The notes beneath the pieces were generated by a model. The model had not been told where the DNA came from. It was given only the letters and a program-made list of their open reading frames with translations, and did not search any database. From assembly GCF_000716535.1 (NCBI RefSeq), contig NZ_JNWV01000002.1, positions 62,001 to 126,000 of the forward strand: 64,000 nt of DNA, written 5' to 3'. Position 1 is the stretch's first letter; each line of letters starts with the position of its first letter. Made by a program: the position numbers and the translations under genes. Origin of the DNA: Streptomyces flaveolus (GTDB lineage Bacteria; Actinomycetota; Actinomycetes; Streptomycetales; Streptomycetaceae). Of the stretch, positions 1 through 7,150 are shown piece by piece.

Positions 1-156
1 CCGGCAGCCCCCTGGGGAAGGCCTCCCGGACCGTGCCGCCGCCGAGGGAGGTCTTCGACGACCATGCCGTCCGCTACGACCGCGTGATCACCTGGGCACC
101 GACGGGACCGTCCACCGGACCGGGGACCCGTGTCCCGAAGCGACGCCCCGCCCCGG
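1..156. other. Left-edge sequence, no gene assigned
   Basis: Short open frames exist on both strands. None carries a recognisable motif, and the longer ones run antisense through the epimerase. This is probably the spacer after the epimerase stop, or the extreme end of a neighbouring gene outside the window. Confidence 0.4.
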
Positions 157-1146
157 TCACTTCGAGGCCGCGAACTCCCGCATGCCCTCCTGGAAGCCGA
201 CCTCCGGCCGCCAGCCCAGCTCGGCCCGCAGCCGTGAGGAGTCGGCGGTGATGTGCCGTACGTCGCCCAGCCGGTACTCCCCGGTGACGACCGGCGCGGG
301 ACCGCCGTGCGCGTCGGCCAGGGCGCGGGCCATCTCCCCGACGGTGTGCGGCTCGCCGCTGCCGGTGTTGTACGCGGTCAGCGCGCCCGGCGCGGAACCG
401 GCCTCCAGCGCCACGACGTTGGCCGCGGCCACGTCCCGCACATGCACGAAGTCCCGGCGCTGCCGACCGTCCTCGAAGACGCGGGGCGCCTCGCCCCGGG
501 CGAGCGCGGACCGGAAGAAGGAGGCGACGCCGGCGTACGGGGTGTCGCGGGGCATCCGGGGCCCGTACACGTTGTGGTAGCGCAGCGACACGGCGGACCC
601 GCCGGTCGACCGGGCCCAGGCGGCGGCCAGGTGCTCCTGCGCCAGCTTGGTGGTGGCGTACACGTTGCGCGGATCGGCCGGCGTGTCCTCGCCGACCAGC
701 CCCGGGGCCGGCTCCGCGCCGCACACCGGACACCTCGGCTCGAACCGCCCCGCGTCCAGATCGGCGACGGCACGCGGCCCCGGCCGTACGACCCCGTCGC
801 GCGGGCACACGTACCGCCCCTCGCCGTACACCACCATCGACCCGGCCAGCACCAGGCGCCGTACCCGGGCCTCCGCCATGGCGGTGAGGAGTACGGCGGT
901 GCCCAGGTCGTTGCGGGAGACGTACTCCGCCGCGTCCCCGAACCCCACGCCGAGCCCGACCATCGCGGCCTGGTGGCAGACGGCGTCCGCACCGGCCACG
1001 GCCCGCGCGACCGCGACGGGATCGCGCACGTCGGCGGCCGGATCCGTCCGGACGTCGAACACGACCGCCTCGTGCCCGCGCGCCGTCAGCGCCTCGACCA
1101 CATGAGACCCGATGAACCCGGCGCCGCCGGTGACCAGTACCCGCAT
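157..1146 (-). CDS. NAD-dependent epimerase/dehydratase (sugar-nucleotide type)
   Basis: A 329-residue extended short-chain dehydrogenase, the usual length for cytosolic UDP-sugar 4-epimerases and related enzymes. The N-terminus carries the Rossmann dinucleotide motif GGAGFIGS at residues 7-14. The catalytic Tyr-x-x-x-Lys is visible in NVYATTK in the middle of the protein. The C-terminal half has the substrate-binding pattern of the family (RYHNVYGPRMP, then RRDFVHVRDVA). The family uses bound NAD to epimerise or dehydrate nucleotide-activated sugars. The substrate cannot be read from sequence; UDP-glucose or UDP-galactose is a guess. The gene stands alone here, with its 3' end toward the left edge, so any glycan-cluster partners would lie outside the window. 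Confidence 0.88.
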   Translation of the reverse strand: MRVLVTGGAGFIGSHVVEALTARGHEAVVFDVRTDPAADVRDPVAVARAVAGADAVCHQAAMVGLGVGFGDAAEYVSRNDLGTAVLLTAMAEARVRRLVLAGSMVVYGEGRYVCPRDGVVRPGPRAVADLDAGRFEPRCPVCGAEPAPGLVGEDTPADPRNVYATTKLAQEHLAAAWARSTGGSAVSLRYHNVYGPRMPRDTPYAGVASFFRSALARGEAPRVFEDGRQRRDFVHVRDVAAANVVALEAGSAPGALTAYNTGSGEPHTVGEMARALADAHGGPAPVVTGEYRLGDVRHITADSSRLRAELGWRPEVGFQEGMREFAASK

Positions 1147-1242
1147 GCCCCCACGCTAGGGCCGCCGCCGCACCGGGCCAGGAGGCCGCGCCCGCACGTC
1201 ACGACTCCGTAAGACGGGCGCGGGGCGCGGTGGGGTGGCGGT

Positions 1243-2211
1243 TCAGCGGCGCAGGACGGTCTCGCGTTCCATGCGGGACAGCTTCTCGGGGTTGCGGACG
1301 GCGTAGAGGCCGGTGATGCGGCCGTCCTCCAGGTGCGCCGCGATCACGGTGTCGATCCTGCCGTCGAGCCGGAAGACCAGCGCCGGGTAGCCGTTGACCT
1401 GGGCCGGCTCCAGCGACGCGGCGGGACCGAACCTGCTCAGGCCGGCCGCCAGCGAGGCCACCCGCTCCGCACCCACCACCGGCACCGGCGCGGCCTCGGC
1501 GACTCCGCCGCCGTCGCCGAGGAAGACGACGTCCGGCGCCAGGATGTCGAGCAGGCCCTGCAGGTCGCCCGTTTCGACCGCCCGCCGGAACGCCTCCAGC
1601 GCGGTGCGGGTCTCGGCCGCGGAGACGGCTCCGCGAGGCCGGCGCGCGGCGACGTGCGCCCGTGCCCGGCGGGTGATCTGGCGGACGGCGGCCGGGCTCT
1701 TGCCGACGGCCTCGGCGATCTCGTCGTACTCCACGCCGAACACCTCGCGGAGCACGAACACGGCCCGCTCGGTCGGCGTGAGCGTCTCCAGCACCAGCAG
1801 CATCGCCATCGAGACGCTGTCGGCCAGCTCGACGTCCTCGGCCACGTCCGGGGCGGTCAGCAGCGGCTCGGGCAGCCAGGGACCGACGTAGGACTCCTTG
1901 CGCCGGGCGAGCGTGCGCAGCCGGCCCAGCGCCTGGCGGGTGGCGATCCGGACCAGGTAGGCCCGCTGGTTCCGCACCGTCGCGGGGTCGACGCCCGCCC
2001 AGCGCAGCCAGGTCTCCTGCAGGACGTCCTCGGCGTCGGCGGCCGAGCCCAGCATCTCGTAGGCGACGGTGAACAGCAGACTGCGGTGGGCGAGGAACGC
2101 CTCGGTAGGGGAGCCCGGGCGGCTCCCCCCGGCGCGGTGTCCGGTTCCGTCCGTCTCCCGCTCGCCCATCTCCGGCCCCCGCTTCTTCGTGCTCGACTCT
2201 GCCACACCCAC
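1243..2211 (-). CDS. ECF41-type RNA polymerase sigma factor with C-terminal SnoaL-like domain
   Basis: A 322-residue sigma-70-family protein, much longer than a minimal ECF sigma. Region 2 (around residues 40-110, AYEMLGSAADAEDVLQETWL) and region 4 (around 140-190, LTPTERAVFVLREVFGVEYD) are clear. The C-terminal extension is a SnoaL/NTF2-like domain with the two short motifs I associate with the ECF41 group: a DGGG stretch (FLGDGGG) and an NPxKL stretch (YAVRNPEKL). In that group the extension modulates sigma activity in place of a separate anti-sigma factor. The usual carboxymuconolactone-decarboxylase-like partner gene is not beside it. Start uncertain: this GTG or the in-frame ATG at 2169. 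Confidence 0.88.
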   Translation of the reverse strand: MGVAESSTKKRGPEMGERETDGTGHRAGGSRPGSPTEAFLAHRSLLFTVAYEMLGSAADAEDVLQETWLRWAGVDPATVRNQRAYLVRIATRQALGRLRTLARRKESYVGPWLPEPLLTAPDVAEDVELADSVSMAMLLVLETLTPTERAVFVLREVFGVEYDEIAEAVGKSPAAVRQITRRARAHVAARRPRGAVSAAETRTALEAFRRAVETGDLQGLLDILAPDVVFLGDGGGVAEAAPVPVVGAERVASLAAGLSRFGPAASLEPAQVNGYPALVFRLDGRIDTVIAAHLEDGRITGLYAVRNPEKLSRMERETVLRR

Positions 2212-2367
2212 GAGATGCCGGTCTGCGCCGCCGTGTGACGGTCACGGTCGGTGGCGTGCGTCACATCACCTCACGATCTGTGGCGGTGACGTCTTCGACA
2301 CCGCCCCGGAGATCACCGACTGCCTCGACGTCTTCGTCACACGGCGAGCGTCCGTGCGGGCCCCCCG

Positions 2368-3765
2368 TCACCCCCGATGTGCCGCGATCAAGGCCCGGTA
2401 CCAGTGGTAGCTGTCCTTCGGCGTGCGCCGCTGGGTGCCGTAGTCGACCCGGACGATCCCGAAGCGCTTGTCGTAGCCGAGGGCCCACTCGAAGTTGTCC
2501 AGCAGGGACCAGACGTAGTAGCCGCGGACGTCGACGCCGGCGTCCATCGCGGCGCGCAGCGCGGTGAGGTGGTCGCGCAGGTAGGCCACCCGGTCGGTGT
2601 CGTGCACCGCGCCGTCGGCGGAGAGCGTGTCGTCCTCCGCCGAGCCGTTCTCCGTGATGTGGACCGGCGGCAGCGCGTCGCCGTACCGCTGCCTGAGCTG
2701 GACCAGCAGATCGGTGAAGGAGCCGGGGACCACGGGCCAGCCCATCGCCGTGTGCCGTACGTCCGGCAGCCTGACCTCCGCGTAGCGGTTGTCCGTGGCC
2801 ACCCGTCGCGCCGGGTCGGCCTCGCGGTGCGGGGCGTCGGCGACCACGATGGGCCGGTAGTAGTTGATGCCGAGGAAGTCCAGCGGCTGGGAGATCAGCT
2901 CCAGGTCGCCGTCCCGCCGGAAGTCGGCCCCGGTGATCAGCTCGCCCCAGGTCTCCTCCTCGGTGGCGGGATAGCGGCCCGCGAGGATCGGCTCGGTCCA
3001 CACCAGGTTGTGCTGGGTGTCGGCGCGGACGACGGCCGCGAGGTCGGCGGGGGAGTCGCCGGCCGGCAGGTTGCGGTCGAGGTTGAGGGTGATGCCCACC
3101 TCGCGCACCCCGGCCGCCCGCAGTGCCTCGACCGCCAGGCCGTGGCCGACCAGCAAGTGGTGCGCGGCGGCCAGCGCGCCCCGGCCCTCCTGCGCACCGG
3201 GCGCGTGCCGGCCCACGGAGTAGCCGAGGAAGGCGCTGCACCACGGCTCGTTGAGGGTGATCCAGCGTGGCACCCGGTCGCCCAGGTGTCCGGCGACGAC
3301 GGCCGTGTACTCGGCGAACCGCTCCGCCGTCTCCCGCACCCGCCAGCCGCCCCGGTCTTCGAGCGCCTGCGGCAGGTCCCAGTGGTAGAGGGTGGCGGCC
3401 GGCTCGATGCCGGCCGCGAGCAGCTCGTCGACGAGCCGGGAGTAGAAGTCCAGCCCCTTCGGGTTCACCGGGCCGGAGCCGTCGGGGACGATCCGCGGCC
3501 AGGCGATCGAGAAGCGGTACGAGTCCACGCCCAGGTCGCGCAGCAGCGCCACGTCCTCCCGGTAGCGGTGGTAGTGGTCGCAGGCCACGTCTCCGGTGTC
3601 GCCGTTCGCCGTCCGGCCCGGCGTGTGGCTGTAGGTGTCCCAGATCGACGGCCCGCGGCCGTCCTCCCGGGCCGCGCCCTCGATCTGGTACGAGGCGGTC
3701 GCGGCACCGAAGACGAAGCCGGGCGGGAAGCCGGGGAAGCCGGTGGCGTCGGGGAAGTCAGTCAT
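2368..3765 (-). CDS. GH1 family beta-glucosidase
   Basis: A 465-residue glycoside hydrolase family 1 enzyme of normal length. The N-terminal signature FGAATASYQIEGA (residues 19-31) is present. The acid/base Glu is E173 in TLNEPW and the nucleophile Glu is E372 in ITENG. Both are in the classic GH1 context for retaining hydrolysis of beta-glucosides or beta-galactosides. There is no signal peptide, so it acts in the cytoplasm on imported oligosaccharide. It is the last gene of the minus-strand operon that begins with the sugar-binding lipoprotein at 6871, about 30 bp behind the second permease. With the divergent alpha-xylosidase it could trim xyloglucan-type oligosaccharides; this is inferred from context. 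Confidence 0.93.
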   Translation of the reverse strand: MTDFPDATGFPGFPPGFVFGAATASYQIEGAAREDGRGPSIWDTYSHTPGRTANGDTGDVACDHYHRYREDVALLRDLGVDSYRFSIAWPRIVPDGSGPVNPKGLDFYSRLVDELLAAGIEPAATLYHWDLPQALEDRGGWRVRETAERFAEYTAVVAGHLGDRVPRWITLNEPWCSAFLGYSVGRHAPGAQEGRGALAAAHHLLVGHGLAVEALRAAGVREVGITLNLDRNLPAGDSPADLAAVVRADTQHNLVWTEPILAGRYPATEEETWGELITGADFRRDGDLELISQPLDFLGINYYRPIVVADAPHREADPARRVATDNRYAEVRLPDVRHTAMGWPVVPGSFTDLLVQLRQRYGDALPPVHITENGSAEDDTLSADGAVHDTDRVAYLRDHLTALRAAMDAGVDVRGYYVWSLLDNFEWALGYDKRFGIVRVDYGTQRRTPKDSYHWYRALIAAHRG

Positions 3766-3798
3766 GGAGGCCGTCTCCAGGTGTGCGGTGGGGGCGGG

Positions 3799-4626
3799 TC
3801 ACTTGACGGAACCGCCGGTGATTCCGGCGGCGATGTACTTCTGGGCGAGCACGAGCAGGATGGCCGCGGGCACCGCGGACAGCACGGACGCGGCCATCAC
3901 CGAGCCCCAGTCGCCGACGTGCGCGCCGATGTACTGGTAGATGCCCAGGGTGACCGGCTTGACGTCGTCGGTCGTGTTCAGCGTGAGCGCGAACATGAAG
4001 TCGCTCCACGAGAAGAGGAAGGCGAACAGGCCCGACGTGATCAGCGAGTTGCGGCTCATCGGCAGCACCACCCGCAGGAACGTCCGCACCGGCCCGGCAC
4101 CGTCCATCTGCGCCGCCTCGATCACCTCACCCGGGATCGAGACCATGAAGGACCGCATCAGCACGATCGAGAACGGGATGCCGAGCGAGGCGTCCGCCAG
4201 CATCAGGCCGAAGTAGGAGTTGACCAGGCCCAGGTCGACGTACGAGTTGTAGAGCGCGTTGGCGATGACGATGCCCGGCACCATCTGGGTGATCAGCGTG
4301 CCGAACACGATCGTCCGCGAGCCGCGCAGGCCGAACCGGGCCAGCCCGTAGGCCGCCGGGGCGGAGACCGCCAGGCAGATGACGACCGCGCCGAGCGAGA
4401 CGACCAGCGAGGTCAGCAGGTGACCGCCCTGGTCGTCCAGGGCCTTGGAGAAGCCGGACAGGTCCAGGCTGTGGGGTACCGGGTCGACCTGGAGCAGACC
4501 CGAGGCGGGCTGGAGGGCGGTGTTGAGCATCCAGTACAGCGGGAACAGCATCACGCACAGGATGAGCACACCGGCGATGGTGGAACCCCAGCGGCGCCCG
4601 GATGTCGTGGGCGTGCGAGCGGCCAT
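3799..4626 (-). CDS. Carbohydrate ABC transporter permease (MalG-like)
   Basis: A 275-residue inner-membrane permease of the CUT1 sugar family with about six hydrophobic helices. The cytoplasmic EAA loop that docks the ATPase is visible as EAAQMDGAGPVRTFLRVVLP, and the C-terminus ends IAAGITGGSVK, typical for MalG-type subunits. It follows the first permease with essentially no gap. A GTG at 4635 overlaps the upstream stop (GTGA), and the ATG at 4626 is the alternative start used here. No ABC ATPase gene is present. In Streptomyces CUT1 importers commonly borrow the shared ATPase MsiK, which likely applies here. Confidence 0.92.
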   Translation of the reverse strand: MAARTPTTSGRRWGSTIAGVLILCVMLFPLYWMLNTALQPASGLLQVDPVPHSLDLSGFSKALDDQGGHLLTSLVVSLGAVVICLAVSAPAAYGLARFGLRGSRTIVFGTLITQMVPGIVIANALYNSYVDLGLVNSYFGLMLADASLGIPFSIVLMRSFMVSIPGEVIEAAQMDGAGPVRTFLRVVLPMSRNSLITSGLFAFLFSWSDFMFALTLNTTDDVKPVTLGIYQYIGAHVGDWGSVMAASVLSAVPAAILLVLAQKYIAAGITGGSVK

Positions 4627-4631
4627 GGACG

Positions 4632-5585
4632 TCACTTCCCCTCGGTGCGGTTGGCCCGCAGGTAGAACACCGCGAAGACCGCGGAGACAAGGATGAGTAC
4701 GTTGCCGACGACCGCGCCCGCGCCGAAGTCGAGCCGTACGAACGAGTTCTGGTAGGTCAGCGTGCCGAGCGTCTGGGTGGCGTCGGCCGGGCCGCCGTCG
4801 GTGAGCGCGAGGATCAGGTCGAGGATCTTCACCGTGGACATGAAGCCGAGCACGAGGACGACGGTGATCACCGGCTTCAGCTGCGGCAGGGTGATGGAGC
4901 GGAAGGTCCGCCAGGCCGAGGCGCCGTCCAGGGAGGCCGCCTCGTACAGCTCCTTGGGGATCTCCTGGAGACCGCCGTAGAGGATGACCATGTTGAACGG
5001 GATGCCGATCCAGATGTTGACCAGGATCACCGACAGCAGGGCCATGCCGGGACTGGTCAGCCACGGGGTGTGGCCGCCGAGGCCGAGCGTGTCCAGGAAC
5101 GAGTTCAGGACGCCCGTGTCCTGGTCGAGGATGCGGCGCCACACGATGCCGGACACCACCATGGGCACCAGCCAGGGCAGCAGGATCAACGACCGCAGGA
5201 CGCCGTTCAGCGGAAAGCGGCGGCTGAAGAACACCGCGAGCGCCATCCCGATGCAGAACTGGCCGAGCAGCGACCCGGCGGTGAAGACCAGGGTGTGCCA
5301 GAGCGCCTTGCCGAAGAGCGGGTCCTGGAACACGTTCGACCAGTTGTCGGCGCCGTTGAAGGGCGCGTCGCCGGTGAAGAACGTCTTCGGTGTGAAGTGC
5401 TGGAAGCTCATCACGACGTTGCGGACGAGCGGGTAGCCGAAGAACAGCAGCATGAAGACGACCGCGGGGGCGACGAACCCCCACTGGGTCAGTCTGCGGC
5501 GGCGGCGCAGCCGGGCCGGGTCCGGCGCGGTGGCCGTCCTGGACGCCTTCTGCGGCGCCTGAGCGGTGACGATGGACGTGGTCAT
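4632..5585 (-). CDS. Carbohydrate ABC transporter permease (MalF-like)
   Basis: A 317-residue integral membrane permease, first of the pair. A basic N-terminal stretch (LRRRRRLTQ) precedes the first helix (about residues 35-55). The EAA loop reads EAASLDGASAWRTFRSITLP near residue 215, and the remaining helices fit the MalF/UgpA pattern. It pairs with the downstream permease to form the channel for the sugar delivered by the lipoprotein encoded immediately upstream (11 bp gap). The three genes plus the GH1 enzyme form one transcription unit. Substrate class is inferred from the hydrolases, not from the permease itself. Confidence 0.92.
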   Translation of the reverse strand: MTTSIVTAQAPQKASRTATAPDPARLRRRRRLTQWGFVAPAVVFMLLFFGYPLVRNVVMSFQHFTPKTFFTGDAPFNGADNWSNVFQDPLFGKALWHTLVFTAGSLLGQFCIGMALAVFFSRRFPLNGVLRSLILLPWLVPMVVSGIVWRRILDQDTGVLNSFLDTLGLGGHTPWLTSPGMALLSVILVNIWIGIPFNMVILYGGLQEIPKELYEAASLDGASAWRTFRSITLPQLKPVITVVLVLGFMSTVKILDLILALTDGGPADATQTLGTLTYQNSFVRLDFGAGAVVGNVLILVSAVFAVFYLRANRTEGK

Positions 5586-5596
5586 GGTGGCTTACC

Positions 5597-6871
5597 TCAG
5601 TTCCCGCTCGTGGCCCGCTGCTGGGCACGCTTCAGGGCGGCCTCGCTGGACTGGCCGGTCAGGGCGGACTGGAAGGCGCTCTGCAGGGCGAGCGACACGC
5701 TCGGCCAGCCGGCGCCCAGCTTGGCGGTCCGGGACCGGGCGGCGGCGACCTGGTCGGCGAGCGCGTCCAGCTCGGGCACCCGCTTGCGCCACACGGCGGC
5801 GGCCTTGGCGTTCGCCGGGACCATCCAGCTGTTGAGCGCGTAAGTGAGCTGTTCCTTCTGGCCGGCGAGACAGGCGACGATCTCGCCCGCCCGCTTCTCC
5901 CGCGCCCGGTCACCGGTGTTGGGCACGGTGAGCACGGCACCGCCCAGCGGACCGACCGAGGCGGCCCCCGCCCTGGGCACCGGGATCCGTGCGATGCCCC
6001 AGTGCAGCGACTTCTTGGTGTTGAGCGTCTCGACCTGCCACGGGCCGTTGATCATCATCGCCGCGTTGCCGGCCATGAACTGGTCGTTGACGTCCGCCTG
6101 CGTCCAGCTGACCGTCGACTTCGACAGCGAGCCGTCCGCCAGCAGGGCCTTCCAGTAGTCGAGCGCGCCCACGACCTGCGGGCTGTCCAGCTCGGTCTCG
6201 TCACCGCCGTTGGACCACATGAACGGCGTGAACTGGAAGACGCCGTCCTCCGCGCCGCCCGCGCTGAGCGCCAGGCCGTACCGCTTGCCCCGGGTGAGCT
6301 TCTTCGCGGCCTTGCGCAACTCGTCCCAGGTGGTGGGGACCTTCACCCCGGCCTGGGCGAGGACGTCCTTGTTGTAGAACAGCGCCAGGGTGTTCACGGA
6401 CCGGGCCGCACCGTAGTACGTGCCCTTGTACGAGCCGAAGTTCACGATGCCCTGGGGGATGTCCCTGGTGCTCAGGCCGAGCGTCTTGAGGTCGACCAGG
6501 CCGCCCGCCTCGGCGAACGTCGGCATCTCCGAGGCGTCGAACTGGACGATGTCGGGCAGCGACTTCGAGGACGCCATGCGCAGCGCCTTCGTCATCACCT
6601 GCGCGGCCGGGACGCTCTGCTGCTCGATGGTGACGCCGAGCTGCTTGCCGCAGCGGGTCATCGCCTCGGCGTCCCAGCGGTGGTAGGTCTCGTCGGTCGA
6701 GGAGTTCATCACGGTGTAGACGTCGCTGTCGCGCTGCTGACCGCATCCGGTCAGGGCCGCCCCGGCGACCAGGACCGACACGGCGGTGAGTGGTGCCACG
6801 GCCCTGCGGGAGCGTCCCCGGCGTGCGGCGGCCGGGGACCTCTCAGGAATGCGATTGAAGCGCTTCGACAT
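5597..6871 (-). CDS. Sugar-binding lipoprotein of ABC importer
   Basis: A 424-residue extracellular solute-binding protein of the CUT1 class. The N-terminus has a long basic region, a hydrophobic stretch (LTAVSVLVAGAAL) and the lipobox LTGC with acylated Cys at residue 43, so it is anchored to the outer face of the membrane. The body resembles MalE-type proteins (YYGAARSVNTLALFYNKDVL; NGGDETELDSPQV). It is the promoter-proximal gene of the uptake operon and diverges from the GH31 gene across about 280 bp. Codons 3-5 contain the palindrome GAAGCGCTTC, which recurs near the start of the GH31 gene and could be a repressor site. Confidence 0.92.
   Translation of the reverse strand: MSKRFNRIPERSPAAARRGRSRRAVAPLTAVSVLVAGAALTGCGQQRDSDVYTVMNSSTDETYHRWDAEAMTRCGKQLGVTIEQQSVPAAQVMTKALRMASSKSLPDIVQFDASEMPTFAEAGGLVDLKTLGLSTRDIPQGIVNFGSYKGTYYGAARSVNTLALFYNKDVLAQAGVKVPTTWDELRKAAKKLTRGKRYGLALSAGGAEDGVFQFTPFMWSNGGDETELDSPQVVGALDYWKALLADGSLSKSTVSWTQADVNDQFMAGNAAMMINGPWQVETLNTKKSLHWGIARIPVPRAGAASVGPLGGAVLTVPNTGDRAREKRAGEIVACLAGQKEQLTYALNSWMVPANAKAAAVWRKRVPELDALADQVAAARSRTAKLGAGWPSVSLALQSAFQSALTGQSSEAALKRAQQRATSGN
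6856..6868. promoter_or_regulatory. Candidate LacI-type operator, copy 1
   Basis: TGAAGCGCTTCGA, a 10-bp perfect palindrome with a central CG, overlaps the first codons of the binding-protein gene. An exact reverse-complement copy lies at 7235-7247 inside the start of the divergent GH31 gene. LacI-family sites in actinobacterial sugar operons are palindromes of this kind; the regulator gene is not in the window. Confidence 0.5.
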
Positions 6872-7060
6872 GCTGCGGCCCTTGCTGTCGTCTGCCCGGC
6901 TTCGTCGCCGGGGCTTTTGTTTGGCCTGATGACTAATACGTCAATCCCGGGTGTCACGCTAGACCCGCATGCGTGTTCGTCCGATCACGCAACGAAGTGA
7001 CAATCGATCACTTGCCGGGAAAACCGCAGGTCATGGCGTTGCTCCCGGCGTGAAGCGCGC

Positions 7061-7087
7061 TTGACAACGATTTCTGCTGTGTACGAT
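7061..7087 (+). promoter_or_regulatory. Probable vegetative-type promoter of the GH31 gene
   Basis: A TTGACA hexamer at 7061-7066 is followed by TACGAT at 7082-7087 (15-bp spacer, slightly short). They lie about 65 bp upstream of the ATG at 7151. The sequence is locally AT-rich compared with the surroundings. Confidence 0.5.
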
Positions 7088-7150
7088 CAGCTCGCCGGGC
7101 GACAGCCTCCGCCGTCCCCGCCGAACAGCCCCGCTCCCCCGAGGAAGACC

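Noticed and set aside
33..251. Plus-strand frame at the left edge, possible gene end
   Set aside because: It overlaps the epimerase 3' end by about 95 bp and becomes Arg/Pro low-complexity; the first part could be a fragment of a real gene but is too short to support.
74..808. Minus-strand frame overlapping the epimerase
   Set aside because: Arg/Gly-rich reading of the epimerase in another frame; no domain.
7061..7150. Thirty extra residues at the GH31 N-terminus
   Set aside because: The initiating TTG would be part of the -35 box, and the ATG at 7151 has a proper ribosome-binding site and YicI-like residue numbering.
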